Positions 34,141 through 44,065 of a stretch of DNA of 64,000 nucleotides are shown here, in pieces (position 1 is the stretch's first letter; every line of letters starts with the position of its first letter). The notes below the pieces were generated by a model. That model searched no databases, had not been told where the DNA came from, and saw nothing but the letters and a program-made list of their open reading frames with translations. The position numbers and the translations under genes are program-made. Origin of the DNA: Azosocius agrarius (GTDB lineage Bacteria > Pseudomonadota > Gammaproteobacteria > UBA6186 > Azoamicaceae); contig CP066692.1 in assembly GCA_016432505.1 (NCBI GenBank), positions 288,497-352,496 on the forward strand. Direction: 5' to 3'.

Positions 34141-35517
34141 ATGAGTACAGGAGAAATTACGCAAATAATAGGAGCAGTTATCGATGTTGAATTTCAACGT
34201 GATGCTGTTCCTGATATTTATAATGCGCTTATTGTAAGTCAATGTGGCTTGACGCTAGAAGTACAGCAACAGTTAGGAGATGGCATGGTGCGTACTATTG
34301 CTATGGGATCTTCTGAGGGATTAAGAAGAGGTCTTAGTGTTGTTGATACAAAATATCCTATAAAAGTTCCTGTTGGGAAAAAAACATTAGGTAGAATAAT
34401 GGATGTTTTAGGAAATCCAATTGATAATAAAGGTGATATAGGTGCAGAAGAATTGTTACCGATTCATTGTTTGGCACCTAAATTTGATGAATTAGCTGAT
34501 AGTAATGAATTATTAGAAACTGGTATAAAAGTTATTGATTTAATTTGTCCATTTGCAAAAGGTGGTAAAGTTGGATTATTTGGTGGAGCTGGAGTTGGTA
34601 AAACAGTAAACATGATGGAACTTATTAGAAATATTGCTATTGAGCATAGTGGGTATTCTGTTTTTGCAGGTGTTGGAGAGAGAACAAGAGAAGGAAATGA
34701 CTTTTATTATGAAATGAAGGAATCTAATGTTCTTGACAAGGTTGCGTTAGTTTATGGGCAAATGAATGAACCACCAGGAAATAGGCTTAGAGTAGCTTTA
34801 ACAGGATTAACAATAGCAGAAAATTTTAGAAATGAAGGAAGGGATGTGTTATTGTTTATTGATAATATTTATCGTTATACTTTGGCTGGAACAGAAGTTT
34901 CTGCTCTTTTGGGTAGAATGCCTTCTGCAGTTGGGTATCAACCGACACTTGCGGCTGAAATGGGTGCATTGCAAGAAAGAATAACTTCAACAAAAATTGG
35001 TTCAATTACATCTATACAAGCGGTCTTTGTTCCGGCGGATGATTTAACTGATCCTTCTCCAGCTACAACTTTCGCACATTTAGATGCTACTGTGGTATTA
35101 TCTAGGCAAATAGCTGAATTAGGTATTTATCCTGCTGTTGATCCTTTAGATTCAACATCTAGACAATTAGATCCTCAAGTTGTTGGAATTGAACATTATG
35201 AAACATCAAGAAGAGTTCAAGGTATATTGCAAAGATATAAAGAGCTTAAAGATATAATTGCTATTTTAGGAATGGATGAGTTATCAGATGAAGATAAATT
35301 GATAGTTTCCAGAGCAAGAAAAGTACAAAGGTTTTTATCTCAACCTTTTTTTGTAGCTGAAATTTTTACTGGATCTTCTGGAAAATATGTTTCTTTAAAA
35401 GAAACTATTCGTGGATTTAAGGGAATTGTTAATGGAGAATATGATTCTTTACCAGAACAGGCTTTTTATATGGTAGGTAATATAGAAGAAGTTATTGAAA
35501 AAGCTAAAAAATTATAA
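34141..35517 (+). CDS. atpD: F1Fo ATP synthase subunit beta (catalytic)
   Basis: Catalytic F1 subunit. The 458 residues include P-loop GGAGVGKTVNMMELI near 147-161, GVGERTREGNDFYYEM with the catalytic Glu, LLFIDNIYRYTLAGTEVSAL (family FIDNIFRF) and a DELSDEDKL segment (family DELSEEDK). Length normal (E. coli 460). Confidence 0.98.
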   Translation: MSTGEITQIIGAVIDVEFQRDAVPDIYNALIVSQCGLTLEVQQQLGDGMVRTIAMGSSEGLRRGLSVVDTKYPIKVPVGKKTLGRIMDVLGNPIDNKGDIGAEELLPIHCLAPKFDELADSNELLETGIKVIDLICPFAKGGKVGLFGGAGVGKTVNMMELIRNIAIEHSGYSVFAGVGERTREGNDFYYEMKESNVLDKVALVYGQMNEPPGNRLRVALTGLTIAENFRNEGRDVLLFIDNIYRYTLAGTEVSALLGRMPSAVGYQPTLAAEMGALQERITSTKIGSITSIQAVFVPADDLTDPSPATTFAHLDATVVLSRQIAELGIYPAVDPLDSTSRQLDPQVVGIEHYETSRRVQGILQRYKELKDIIAILGMDELSDEDKLIVSRARKVQRFLSQPFFVAEIFTGSSGKYVSLKETIRGFKGIVNGEYDSLPEQAFYMVGNIEEVIEKAKKL

Positions 35518-35529
35518 GGATATATTATT

Positions 35530-35946
35530 GTGATAAAATGCTTTCAATTAAATATTGTAACTGCTGAAAAAAATATATTTTCTGGGTTAGCTCAAAAACT
35601 TTTTGTTCCTGGACATTTAGGAGAGTTAGAAATTTTATTTAATCATGCTCCTTTGTTAACTTCTTTATTGCCTGGTCCAGTTTTATTTATTAATGATTTT
35701 GGTGTTAAAGATGGAATTGTTATTTATGGTGGAATGCTTGAAGTTCAACCAAAAATAACAACTATTTTAGCTAATTCAGCTTTAAGATCTATACATTTAG
35801 ATGAAGAGGCTGCTCTTGAAGCAAAAAAAAATTGTGAAGCAGATATTATAAAAAGTATTAATAAAATAGATTATAATAAGGCTCGTATGGAATTAGAAAT
35901 TGCCATAGCACAACTTCGTTTGATTCGACAATTGCGTCAGAAATAA
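35530..35946 (+). CDS. atpC: F1Fo ATP synthase subunit epsilon
   Basis: Rotor subunit and regulator of ATPase activity. The 138 residues have the N-terminal beta-sandwich (FVPGHLGELEILFNHAPLLT) and the two-helix C-terminal arm (ALEAKKNCEADI, ARMELEIAIAQLRLIRQLR). GTG start. Last gene of the operon; a strong terminator follows. Confidence 0.97.
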   Translation: MIKCFQLNIVTAEKNIFSGLAQKLFVPGHLGELEILFNHAPLLTSLLPGPVLFINDFGVKDGIVIYGGMLEVQPKITTILANSALRSIHLDEEAALEAKKNCEADIIKSINKIDYNKARMELEIAIAQLRLIRQLRQK

Positions 35947-35952
35947 TTATAT

Positions 35953-35981
35953 ACAGGTGGATTAATCCACCTGTGTTTTTT
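35953..35981 (+). terminator. Rho-independent terminator of the atp operon
   Basis: ACAGGTGGATT/AATCCACCTGT is a perfect 11-bp palindrome at 35953-35974 followed by G and a run of eight T. It ends plus-strand transcription after atpC. The glyS stop codon of the opposite strand (35962-35964) lies within the palindrome, so the hairpin also encodes the last residues of GlyS. Confidence 0.93.
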
Positions 35982-37989
35982 TTATTGAAAATATAAAAAA
36001 AAATTTATTTATATATGTACAAATTTTTAACCTGTTTTTTTTTATTTTTTCATTATTTGTAAAAATTAATATATTATTTAAATAATGTTTTGTTGGTAAT
36101 ATAATATATTTTATTATATATTTTATATTTATATTTTTATAATATTTTTTTAAAATAAATAATTTTGTAATATTTATTGATAATATATATTCATATTTTG
36201 TTTTTAATAAATTTTTTTTAGTTTTATTTTTATATTTTATTTTGTTATTAATAATAAGTTTATTAATTCTATTATGTATTTTTATATAATGTAAAAACTT
36301 TTTAAACATTAAAAATACGTTTATTTCTTTTATATATCTATTAGAATTGTAAATTAATAAATTTTTATAATTATGTAAGGTATACTCTTTTGTGTTATAA
36401 TTATCTTCATAAAAATATTTCCATCTTTTTATGAATAATAAGAATAAATTCTTTTTGGCTGTTTTTTGTAAAAATTGTTTATAACATTTTTCATTTAATG
36501 TTATAATATTAGAAAGAATGATTTTTATATTATTTGTTGTTAATATGTTGATTATTCCTATTATAAGTCGTTTTAGTGAATATGGATCCTTGCTTCCGGA
36601 TGGGAGTATGTTTATATTAAAAAAACCTATTATTGTATCTATTTTGTCTGATATTGAAATAATTGATCCTGTTATTGAAGATGGAATTTTATCTTTATAA
36701 AATTTTGGTATAGTTTGTTCTTTTAAAGCTATTGATATATTTTTGTTTAATTTTGTTTTTTTTGATAAATTATATCCTATGATTCCATGTAATTCAGGAA
36801 AATTTTTAACTATTTTTGTAGTTAAATCACTTTTTGTTAATAAGCTTATTGTTTTTATTATATTATAGTTATATCTTATATTATAAGATATATGAGTTGC
36901 AATAATTTTAATTCTTAGTGTTTTGTTATAAAGTGATCCTAATTTTTTATGAAAAATTATATTTTTTAAAATATCTAAATTTTTAATTAAATAAATATTT
37001 AATATTTCATTTAATAAAAATATAATATCTTTTAATCTTGCTGTTATTACTTTTTGATAATTTTTTATTATATTTTCTTGGCGTTTATATGTATTTGAAA
37101 TTATAATAAATTTATTGATAATAGTTTTATTATTATTTTTTATTAAAAAGCATTTTTGTTGTTTTTCGATTACATTTATTATTAGCTCTTCTGGAATTTG
37201 TAATAATTTTTTTGAATAATTTCCTACTAAAATGGTTGGATATTCGGTTATATTTATATTATCATTTATTAAATTGTTATTATTTTCTATAAATATTTTT
37301 GTGTTTTTTCTTATATTATTTATAAAATTTTCTATCATTAATATTCGTTTTTTTGGACATGGTATTATTTTTCCACATTTTTCTAATATTTTTTCATAGA
37401 GATATGGTATAATATTTATGCCTTTATTGTGTAATAAACTATGCCCATAACTTATATTGTTAGTTTTTATATTATAAATTTCTAAAAATATTTTTTTGTT
37501 GTTAAAATTAGCAATTATCCATTTTACTGGTCTAACAAAAGGTTTTTCTATATTTGACCATCTCATTTTTTTATATATGTGAATTTCATATATGGAATCT
37601 TTTATTATTGTTGATAATAAATTTAATGTTTTTTTTTTAGTAATGATTTTTTCATATATGTAATATTCTTCGTTTTTATATATTTTAGTTTTTAAATCAT
37701 TTATTTTTAAGTTATGAATTTTTATAAATTTGGTAATTATATCTTTTGGAGAATTTTTTTTTGGCCCTTTTATTATATTGTTAATTTCTTTAGTGTTAGT
37801 TGGAATATCATATAGTATGATTGCTATCCTTCTAGGAGTGTAAAATTGTTTTATTTTATTAAAATTTATATTATGTTTTTTTATATTTTTGGAAATGTTT
37901 TGAATAAATGATTTTGATAAATTTAAAATTTGATTTGGTGGTAATTCTTCGGTTCCTATTTCTATTAGTAAATTATTTTTTTTGTTCAT
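35962..37989 (-). CDS. glyS: Glycyl-tRNA synthetase beta subunit
   Basis: Partner of GlyQ in the alpha2-beta2 enzyme; carries tRNA-binding domains. The 675-residue product (E. coli 689) opens LLIEIGTEELPPNQILNLSK, then RRIAIIL, KKMRWSNIEKPFVRPVKWII and an HD-like core with DKIDTIIGFF and PSGSKDPYSLKR. It is on the lagging strand and strongly Lys/Ile/Asn rich. The stop is inside the atp terminator. glyQ ends 1 base upstream. Confidence 0.95.
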   Translation of the reverse strand: MNKKNNLLIEIGTEELPPNQILNLSKSFIQNISKNIKKHNINFNKIKQFYTPRRIAIILYDIPTNTKEINNIIKGPKKNSPKDIITKFIKIHNLKINDLKTKIYKNEEYYIYEKIITKKKTLNLLSTIIKDSIYEIHIYKKMRWSNIEKPFVRPVKWIIANFNNKKIFLEIYNIKTNNISYGHSLLHNKGINIIPYLYEKILEKCGKIIPCPKKRILMIENFINNIRKNTKIFIENNNNLINDNINITEYPTILVGNYSKKLLQIPEELIINVIEKQQKCFLIKNNNKTIINKFIIISNTYKRQENIIKNYQKVITARLKDIIFLLNEILNIYLIKNLDILKNIIFHKKLGSLYNKTLRIKIIATHISYNIRYNYNIIKTISLLTKSDLTTKIVKNFPELHGIIGYNLSKKTKLNKNISIALKEQTIPKFYKDKIPSSITGSIISISDKIDTIIGFFNINILPSGSKDPYSLKRLIIGIINILTTNNIKIILSNIITLNEKCYKQFLQKTAKKNLFLLFIKRWKYFYEDNYNTKEYTLHNYKNLLIYNSNRYIKEINVFLMFKKFLHYIKIHNRINKLIINNKIKYKNKTKKNLLKTKYEYILSINITKLFILKKYYKNINIKYIIKYIILPTKHYLNNILIFTNNEKIKKNRLKICTYINKFFFIFSIKKTQVD

Positions 37990-37990
37990 T

Positions 37991-38884
37991 TTATTTTTCT
38001 TTAAAGTTTGTTAATAAGGGAAAGTTTATTTTATTTCTTATATTATAATATAAATTTGCTACTATTGAAGATAGACTTCTAATTCTGTATATGAAATGTT
38101 GTCTTTCAATTGTTGATAATGCGGAGCGTGAATCTAATAAATTGAAAATATGTGATAGTTTTATTATAATTTCATAAGAAGGATATGGTAGTTTATTTTT
38201 TATAGCATTTGTACATTCCTTTTCTAAATAATTAAATTTATTTACCAATAATTTTTGGTTAGCTATTTCTAAATTATATTTAGACATTTCTTGTTCTCTT
38301 TGAATAAAGATATCTTCATATTTTAAATTATTTGACCAGTATAATTTATTTATTGATTGTTGTTTTTGTACGTACATTGCTATTCTTTCAAGTCCATATG
38401 TTATTTCTCCCATTACTGGGTTGCATTCTAATCCACCCATTTGTTGAAAATATGTAAATTGGGTGACTTCCATACCATTTAACCATACCTCCCATCCGAT
38501 ACCCCATGCTCCTATAGATGGGCTTTCCCAGTTATCTTCAATAAATCTAATATCATTTTCATTTGAAAAAATATGTAATTTTTTTAATGATTTTATATAT
38601 AAATCTTGAATATCTTTAGGGTTTGGTTTTAGTATTACTTGATATTGATAATAATGTTGATTTCTATTTGGATGAGATCCATATCGACTATCAATTGGTC
38701 TTCTAGAAGGTTGCACAAATGCAGCTTTCCATGGCTCAGGCCCGATTGCTCTAAAAAATGTATCTGGATGAAATGAACCAGCCCCAACTTCTAAATCTAT
38801 AGGTTGTAAAATTATACATCCTTGATTTTGCCAAAACTTGTGTAATTCACTTATTATATTTTGTACTGTTAAAAATGGTTTCAT
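37991..38884 (-). CDS. glyQ: Glycyl-tRNA synthetase alpha subunit
   Basis: Catalytic subunit of the bacterial heterotetrameric enzyme. The 297 residues show FWQNQGCIILQPIDLEVGAG, SFHPDTFFRAIGPEPWKAAF, YGSHPNRNQHYYQYQVILKP, WGIGWEVWLNGMEVTQFTYF and GLERIAMYVQ. Length and class II motifs are normal. Much better conserved than glyS, with which it forms the usual glyQ-glyS operon. Confidence 0.98.
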   Translation of the reverse strand: MKPFLTVQNIISELHKFWQNQGCIILQPIDLEVGAGSFHPDTFFRAIGPEPWKAAFVQPSRRPIDSRYGSHPNRNQHYYQYQVILKPNPKDIQDLYIKSLKKLHIFSNENDIRFIEDNWESPSIGAWGIGWEVWLNGMEVTQFTYFQQMGGLECNPVMGEITYGLERIAMYVQKQQSINKLYWSNNLKYEDIFIQREQEMSKYNLEIANQKLLVNKFNYLEKECTNAIKNKLPYPSYEIIIKLSHIFNLLDSRSALSTIERQHFIYRIRSLSSIVANLYYNIRNKINFPLLTNFKEK

Positions 38885-38927
38885 AGTAATGTGTTTTAAT
38901 ATATTAAAATATAAAATTTATATGATT

Positions 38928-38965
38928 TATATGAAAATAATTATGACCTATATGAAAATAATTAT
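38928..38965. repeat. 17-bp direct repeat (21-bp period) upstream of glyQ
   Basis: TATATGAAAATAATTAT occurs at 38928-38944 and again at 38949-38965 in the glyQ-fmt gap. This may be a slippage duplication in AT-rich DNA or a paired binding site; nothing decides between these. Confidence 0.8.
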
Positions 38966-39012
38966 TTAATCATAATTAATGATATTATAAATAATTATAA
39001 TGTAAATATTAA

Positions 39013-39948
39013 TTATGTATTAATAAAAAAAAAACCTAAAATTAATTTATTTGTATCATTTAAAATTTTTGTATTAATTGTTTTTTTTCCTTCTATTTTA
39101 TATTTTTTTATTATTATAATATTTTTGTTAGTTGATATATATATTCCATTTTTATGTTTTTTTATTATTTGTCCATATTTGTATAATATGGAATTTATAA
39201 AAATTGTTGCCTCAATTATTTGAATATAATTTTTTTTTAAATATGTAAAAATAAATGGCCAATTATAATATGCTTGTAACTGTTTAGTTATTTTTATTGC
39301 AGAGTTTTTCCAATTTATTATTCCATCGAATTTTTTTATTTTATGTGCATATGAAACTAAATTTGTATTTTGTATAAATTTTGTAAAATTTTTATTTAAT
39401 AAATTATTTATATTTTTAAGTATCATTTTTGATGCTATATATGCTAATTTTATATTTAATTGAAAATTTGTATTGCAATATTTAATAGGACATATTTTTT
39501 TGTATATTAATGTTCCTTCATCTATATTTTTATTCATTATTATTATAGTTATCCCAGTGTATTTATTATTATTTAATATTGCTTGTTGAATAGGAGATGC
39601 TCCACGCCATTTAGGCAACAGAGAAGCATGTATGTTTATACATCCTATTAATGGAATTTCTAATATTTTTGATGGAAAAATATTTCCGTAAGAAGCTACT
39701 ATAATTAATGATGGAGTTAAGTTTTTTATTAAATTTACTATATTATTGTCTGATAAATTTTCTATTTGATGTGTATTGATTTTATACATTGTTGCAAGTT
39801 TTATTATTGAGTATTTTGAATCAATATTATCAATAGTGTTGTTTTTTTTTGGGTATATTACCGCTGTTATTTTTATATTATTTTTTAATAGATTTTTTAA
39901 TATTATATATGAAAATATTGAAAATCCTGCAAATATTATGTTGTTCAT
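39013..39948 (-). CDS. fmt: Methionyl-tRNA formyltransferase
   Basis: Formylates initiator Met-tRNA using 10-formyl-THF. The 311-residue product (E. coli 315) keeps the catalytic core CINIHASLLPKWRGASPIQQ (with the Asn-x-His pair) and the Asp of IIMNKNIDEGTLIY. The C-terminal OB domain is present but poorly conserved. def is not next to it, unlike the common def-fmt pair. Its need for a folate cofactor links it to the dihydrofolate reductase candidate at 49.8 kb. Confidence 0.95.
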   Translation of the reverse strand: MNNIIFAGFSIFSYIILKNLLKNNIKITAVIYPKKNNTIDNIDSKYSIIKLATMYKINTHQIENLSDNNIVNLIKNLTPSLIIVASYGNIFPSKILEIPLIGCINIHASLLPKWRGASPIQQAILNNNKYTGITIIIMNKNIDEGTLIYKKICPIKYCNTNFQLNIKLAYIASKMILKNINNLLNKNFTKFIQNTNLVSYAHKIKKFDGIINWKNSAIKITKQLQAYYNWPFIFTYLKKNYIQIIEATIFINSILYKYGQIIKKHKNGIYISTNKNIIIIKKYKIEGKKTINTKILNDTNKLILGFFFINT

Positions 39949-40104
39949 TATAATTAATAATCAAAAATTGTATATTAAAGCTTTATTTTTTTAAAAATTA
40001 TTTTGTTTTATATTTTTATGATGTATTATTTTATCATATAACTTATGTTTAAATGTTATATTATATAAAAAATTTTTTTATTAAATTTTATTAATAGGTT
40101 ATAA

Positions 40105-40668
40105 ATGAATAAAATAAAGTTATTAAGTGGCTATTTAAAAGGAAAGGAAATTTTATATTATAGTCATTTTGTAAAACCTACTATTTTTATTATTCGTAAA
40201 ATTTTATTTGATTGGATTAAAGATATTATAAATAAATCACGTATTTTAGATATGTTTGGAGGATCTGGAGTTTTAGGTTTTGAAGCATTATCAAGAGGAG
40301 CTTCATATTTATTTATTGTGGAAAAGTCTTTTGCTGTATGTAATTCTATATGTTTAAATATACAGAATTTAAATATTAAGAATGTTAATATTATTAATAT
40401 TGATGTCTTTGAATGGCTTAACTTATTGCAACTTGTTAAAAGTTATATTAAATCTTTTGATATTATTTTTATAGATCCTCCATATAATAGTAATTATTTA
40501 TTTTATTGTTTAAATTTTTTATTAATTAATAATTATATTACTAATGATACTTATATTTATATTGAATCTTATATTAATTTTGAAATAGAATTTGTTTTTT
40601 TTAAATATAAAATTTTAAAATTTAAAAATATTGGCAATATTAAATTTTATTTAATTAAAAAATTATAA
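40105..40668 (+). CDS. rsmD: 16S rRNA m2G966 methyltransferase RsmD
   Basis: Modifies G966 in 16S helix 31. The 187 residues include VKPTIFIIRKILFDWI (family RPT...VRE.lFnwl), SAM motif ILDMFGGSGVLGFEALSRGA, EKS acidic loop and catalytic DPPYNSN. Phe/Ile rich as on the leading strand but complete. cca starts 2 bases after its stop. Confidence 0.93.
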   Translation: MNKIKLLSGYLKGKEILYYSHFVKPTIFIIRKILFDWIKDIINKSRILDMFGGSGVLGFEALSRGASYLFIVEKSFAVCNSICLNIQNLNIKNVNIINIDVFEWLNLLQLVKSYIKSFDIIFIDPPYNSNYLFYCLNFLLINNYITNDTYIYIESYINFEIEFVFFKYKILKFKNIGNIKFYLIKKL

Positions 40669-40670
40669 AT

Positions 40671-41882
40671 ATGATTATATATTTAGTTGGTGGTTATATA
40701 AGAGATAAAATTTTAGGTATTAAAGCAACTGACAAAGATTGGGTTATTATTAATGGATTAAAAAATTTTTTAATAAAATATAAATTTTTAAAAATTGGAA
40801 AGCATTTTTCTGTTTTTATTCATCCCATTACAAAAGAAGAATATTCTTTAGCAAGATTTGAAAAAAAATATATATATGGATATAATGGCTTTTATATTAA
40901 TTGTAATTTTTCTATTACTCTTAAAGAAGATTTATATAGAAGGGATTTAAGTATAAATTCTATTGCGAAAGATGTTTTTTTTAATATTATTGATCCATAT
41001 GATGGAATGAATGATGTTAAAGTTAGAGTTTTGAGACATATATCTATTTTTTTTATGGAAGATCCTGTTAGAATTTTAAGAGTTGCTAGATTTAAGTCTA
41101 AATTAAATAATTATAATTTTTTTGTTTCTTATGAAACATTGGATTTAATGAGTTATGTAATAAATACATGTGAGATGAAATATTTATCTCCAGAAAGAAT
41201 ATGGAAAGAGTTTATTAAAATTTTTGATTTATTACAATTGAAATGTTTTTTTTCTGTATTGTATAAATGTAATGGTTTAAACATTATAAGTCCTGTATTA
41301 GATAATTTTTTTTGTTCTGTTGTATTAAAAAGTAAATATAAAAATTTATATGTAAAAAATTATATATATACATATATATATATATCTTCCTTTATTTTTA
41401 AAAATGTTATTTATAAAATAGTTGTATTTTTTTATAAAATTATTAATTTTTTATTTTTATCTGAAGGTTTATTTATTTATGGTAAATATAAAAATATTAT
41501 TATAAATTTTATTTATAATGTATTTAAATTTTATAAATTATCCAATATGCATATTTTTTTGATTAGTAATTTATTTTATTTTAACTTATATATTGTTAAA
41601 TTTTTTTTTTTTGATGAAAGAATTATTGTTAATTTTTTAGAGTTTTTTGATGCTTTTAGAAGGCCAAATTTATGCAAAAAATTTTTATTATTAATGTTAA
41701 TAAAAGTAAACATTTTGACTTATAATTTTATCAATATAATAATATTATATGATATATTATCTTTTATAAATAAAAAATATTTTAGTATTAATTTTAATAT
41801 TTTATTATATAAAAAATGTAAATATTTTTTTTATAAAAAAAAAATAAATTTATTAAGAATATATTTTTTTTTAAAACAATGA
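40671..41882 (+). CDS. cca: CCA-adding tRNA nucleotidyltransferase
   Basis: Adds or repairs the 3' CCA of tRNAs. The 403-residue product has the nucleotidyltransferase signature YLVGGYIRDKILGI then DKDW (catalytic acids), RFEKKY (family ArtE), LYRRDLSINSIAKD, DPYDGMNDV and FMEDPVRILRVARFKSKLNN. The C-terminal HD half is eroded, so phosphohydrolase activity of the E. coli type is doubtful. Required here because four of the five tRNAs seen lack an encoded CCA. Ends TGA. Confidence 0.95.
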   Translation: MIIYLVGGYIRDKILGIKATDKDWVIINGLKNFLIKYKFLKIGKHFSVFIHPITKEEYSLARFEKKYIYGYNGFYINCNFSITLKEDLYRRDLSINSIAKDVFFNIIDPYDGMNDVKVRVLRHISIFFMEDPVRILRVARFKSKLNNYNFFVSYETLDLMSYVINTCEMKYLSPERIWKEFIKIFDLLQLKCFFSVLYKCNGLNIISPVLDNFFCSVVLKSKYKNLYVKNYIYTYIYISSFIFKNVIYKIVVFFYKIINFLFLSEGLFIYGKYKNIIINFIYNVFKFYKLSNMHIFLISNLFYFNLYIVKFFFFDERIIVNFLEFFDAFRRPNLCKKFLLLMLIKVNILTYNFINIIILYDILSFINKKYFSINFNILLYKKCKYFFYKKKINLLRIYFFLKQ

Positions 41883-41890
41883 TTGTATAT

Positions 41891-42952
41891 TTATATTTTT
41901 TTTTCACAAAATATCATTTTAAAAACTTCACCCATTTCTAATGGTGATATTAATTTATTTATTTCTTTATATATTTTTTTAGTATTTTTATTATTAATCT
42001 TAATTATTTTTTTTAGATTAAATTTTAATAAAAATTTGGATAAATTTGTAAAATTTATATAATTCATATTATTTATTTTTATTGCTTCATATATTGATGT
42101 AAAATCTACGTGAGTTGTTATATCTTGAAATCCTTGATTTAAAAATATATTTTTTGTTGCGTAATGCTTGTAATGGCATATTATCATTCCTTGATGTCTT
42201 AAATTATTATAATATTCTTTTCTTATATATCCATAATCAAAAAAAAATATATAACCTTTATTTAATATTGATGATATATTTTTAATCCATGGATATAATA
42301 ATAAATTTATTTCAGATTCATATTTATTTGATTTTAAATTTATATATTTTATATATTTTGTTAAAGTATTACTAGCTATTATATTTGACCATTGTAATTT
42401 ATTGAATAGATTTAATGTTATTATTTTTTCTGACAATTTATTATTGTTTATTTTAAAAGCATAATTTGGCAATGCATCCAAAACCTCATTACAAATTATT
42501 ACTCCTTTTAAATTTGTGTATTTTTTTAATGTATTTATCCATTTTACTTTATATTGAATAAATTTTTTTTTTAAAAAATTTTTTTGAATAATTTTTAATT
42601 TTTTACTTATTTCTATAATTTTATATCCCTGACACGGAGTGTTTAATGTTGTAAATTGTGATAATATTTTATATGCTAAAGTTCCTGTTCCAGCACCTAT
42701 TTCTATTACATATCCTCCATTTAATTTTTTTAAAATTTTATGTATTTCTATTGATAAACATGTTGAAAATAAAAAACCTATTTCTGGAGCAGTTATAAAA
42801 TCTCCTTCTTTTCCAATATTTTTTATTGAATTATAATAATATCCATATTTTTTATTATATAAACATATTTTCATATATGTGTAAAAATTTATATAATTTT
42901 TCATATAAATTATATTTTGAATTTGCTTATTTAAATTTTTTTTTGTTTGCAA
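41891..42952 (-). CDS. NDUFAF7/MidA-family SAM-dependent methyltransferase
   Basis: The 353-residue product has the PF02636-type signature: FITAPEIGFLFSTCLSIEI, SAM-binding YVIEIGAGTGTLAYKIL, IICNEVLDALP, IFFFDYGYIRKEYY and a C-terminal PLEMGEVFKMIF. The mitochondrial homologue NDUFAF7 symmetrically dimethylates an arginine of the 49-kDa complex I subunit during assembly. The bacterial role is not well defined. Retention in such a small genome suggests a link to respiratory complex assembly, which is inference. Converges on cca with an 8-base gap and lies just downstream of tsaD on this strand. Confidence 0.88.
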   Translation of the reverse strand: MQTKKNLNKQIQNIIYMKNYINFYTYMKICLYNKKYGYYYNSIKNIGKEGDFITAPEIGFLFSTCLSIEIHKILKKLNGGYVIEIGAGTGTLAYKILSQFTTLNTPCQGYKIIEISKKLKIIQKNFLKKKFIQYKVKWINTLKKYTNLKGVIICNEVLDALPNYAFKINNNKLSEKIITLNLFNKLQWSNIIASNTLTKYIKYINLKSNKYESEINLLLYPWIKNISSILNKGYIFFFDYGYIRKEYYNNLRHQGMIICHYKHYATKNIFLNQGFQDITTHVDFTSIYEAIKINNMNYINFTNLSKFLLKFNLKKIIKINNKNTKKIYKEINKLISPLEMGEVFKMIFCEKKI

Positions 42953-42975
42953 AATTATTTCCTAAATTATATTCA

Positions 42976-43974
42976 TTAAATTTTTAATTTTGTGTGTATA
43001 TTAATATTATTTGTATTTTCTATTTTATTTCTTATAAATTTTTGATATCCTACAAATGATATCATGCCTCCGTTGTCAGTACATAAATTTTTTTTTGGAA
43101 AAAAAATTTTAACTTTATTATTTTTTATTAATTTAATAAATTTTATTTTTAATTTTTTATTTATACTTACGCCTCCAGCTATAGATAATGTATTAATTTT
43201 AGTAAATTCTATTGCGTTGAAGCATTTTATTAACAATGTATCTATTATTGTTTCTTGTAATGAATATGCTATATTTTCTACGTTATTTTTTGTTAATTGT
43301 GTTTTATTTATTATATTTTTAATGTATGTTTTTAATCCACTGAAACTAAAATTTAAATTTTTAATTTTTATTAATGGTTTTGGAAATTGATAATTATTAT
43401 TAATATTTTTTTTTGCCAATTGTTCAATTTTTGCTCCTCCTGGATATTCTAATTTTAATAATTTTGCTATTTTATCTATAGTTTCTCCAACTGAATCATC
43501 TAAGGTTTCTCCTATTATATCATAAATTCCTATTTTTTTAACTTTTATTAGCATTGTATGTCCTCCAGATATAATTAATGATATAAATGGAAATGTAGGT
43601 TTTTTATTATTTATGAAAGATGAAAAAATGTGGCCTTCTATATGATTTATATTAATTGTTGGAATTTTTAATTTATAACCTAATGATTTTGCAAACGATG
43701 CCCCAATCATAAGGGCACCTGAAAGGCCTGGTCCAGAAGTATATGCTATAGCTTTTATTTCATATATTTTTATTGAATATAATTTTAATATTTTTAATAG
43801 CAATGGAATTAATTTTTGTATATGGTCACGTGATGAAAGTTCAGGAACGGGCCCTCCAAAATTTTTGTGAATAATTATTTGACTATATATTTCATTACAA
43901 ATCAATAAATTTTTATTATCATATATTGCTATACCTGTTTCATCACAAGATGTTTCTATTCCTAATATTTTCAT
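42976..43974 (-). CDS. tsaD: tRNA t6A threonylcarbamoyltransferase TsaD
   Basis: Transfers the threonylcarbamoyl group made by TsaC to A37 of tRNA. The 332 residues have the ASKHA fold with MKILGIETSCDETGIAIYD, GGPVPELSSRDHIQKL, the metal-binding NINHIEGH (HxxxH), SLIISGGHTMLIK, FSFSGLKTYI and SIAGGVSINKKL. Complete and of normal length. Divergent from rpsU, the usual tsaD-rpsU-dnaG-rpoD arrangement of Gammaproteobacteria. Confidence 0.97.
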   Translation of the reverse strand: MKILGIETSCDETGIAIYDNKNLLICNEIYSQIIIHKNFGGPVPELSSRDHIQKLIPLLLKILKLYSIKIYEIKAIAYTSGPGLSGALMIGASFAKSLGYKLKIPTININHIEGHIFSSFINNKKPTFPFISLIISGGHTMLIKVKKIGIYDIIGETLDDSVGETIDKIAKLLKLEYPGGAKIEQLAKKNINNNYQFPKPLIKIKNLNFSFSGLKTYIKNIINKTQLTKNNVENIAYSLQETIIDTLLIKCFNAIEFTKINTLSIAGGVSINKKLKIKFIKLIKNNKVKIFFPKKNLCTDNGGMISFVGYQKFIRNKIENTNNINIHTKLKI

Positions 43975-44065
43975 AAATTATTTTTTATATTTTATAATGC
44001 TTGCATTATTATATTCTTATTATATTATAATATTTTACAAATTTATTATTTTAAGGTGATATAAT

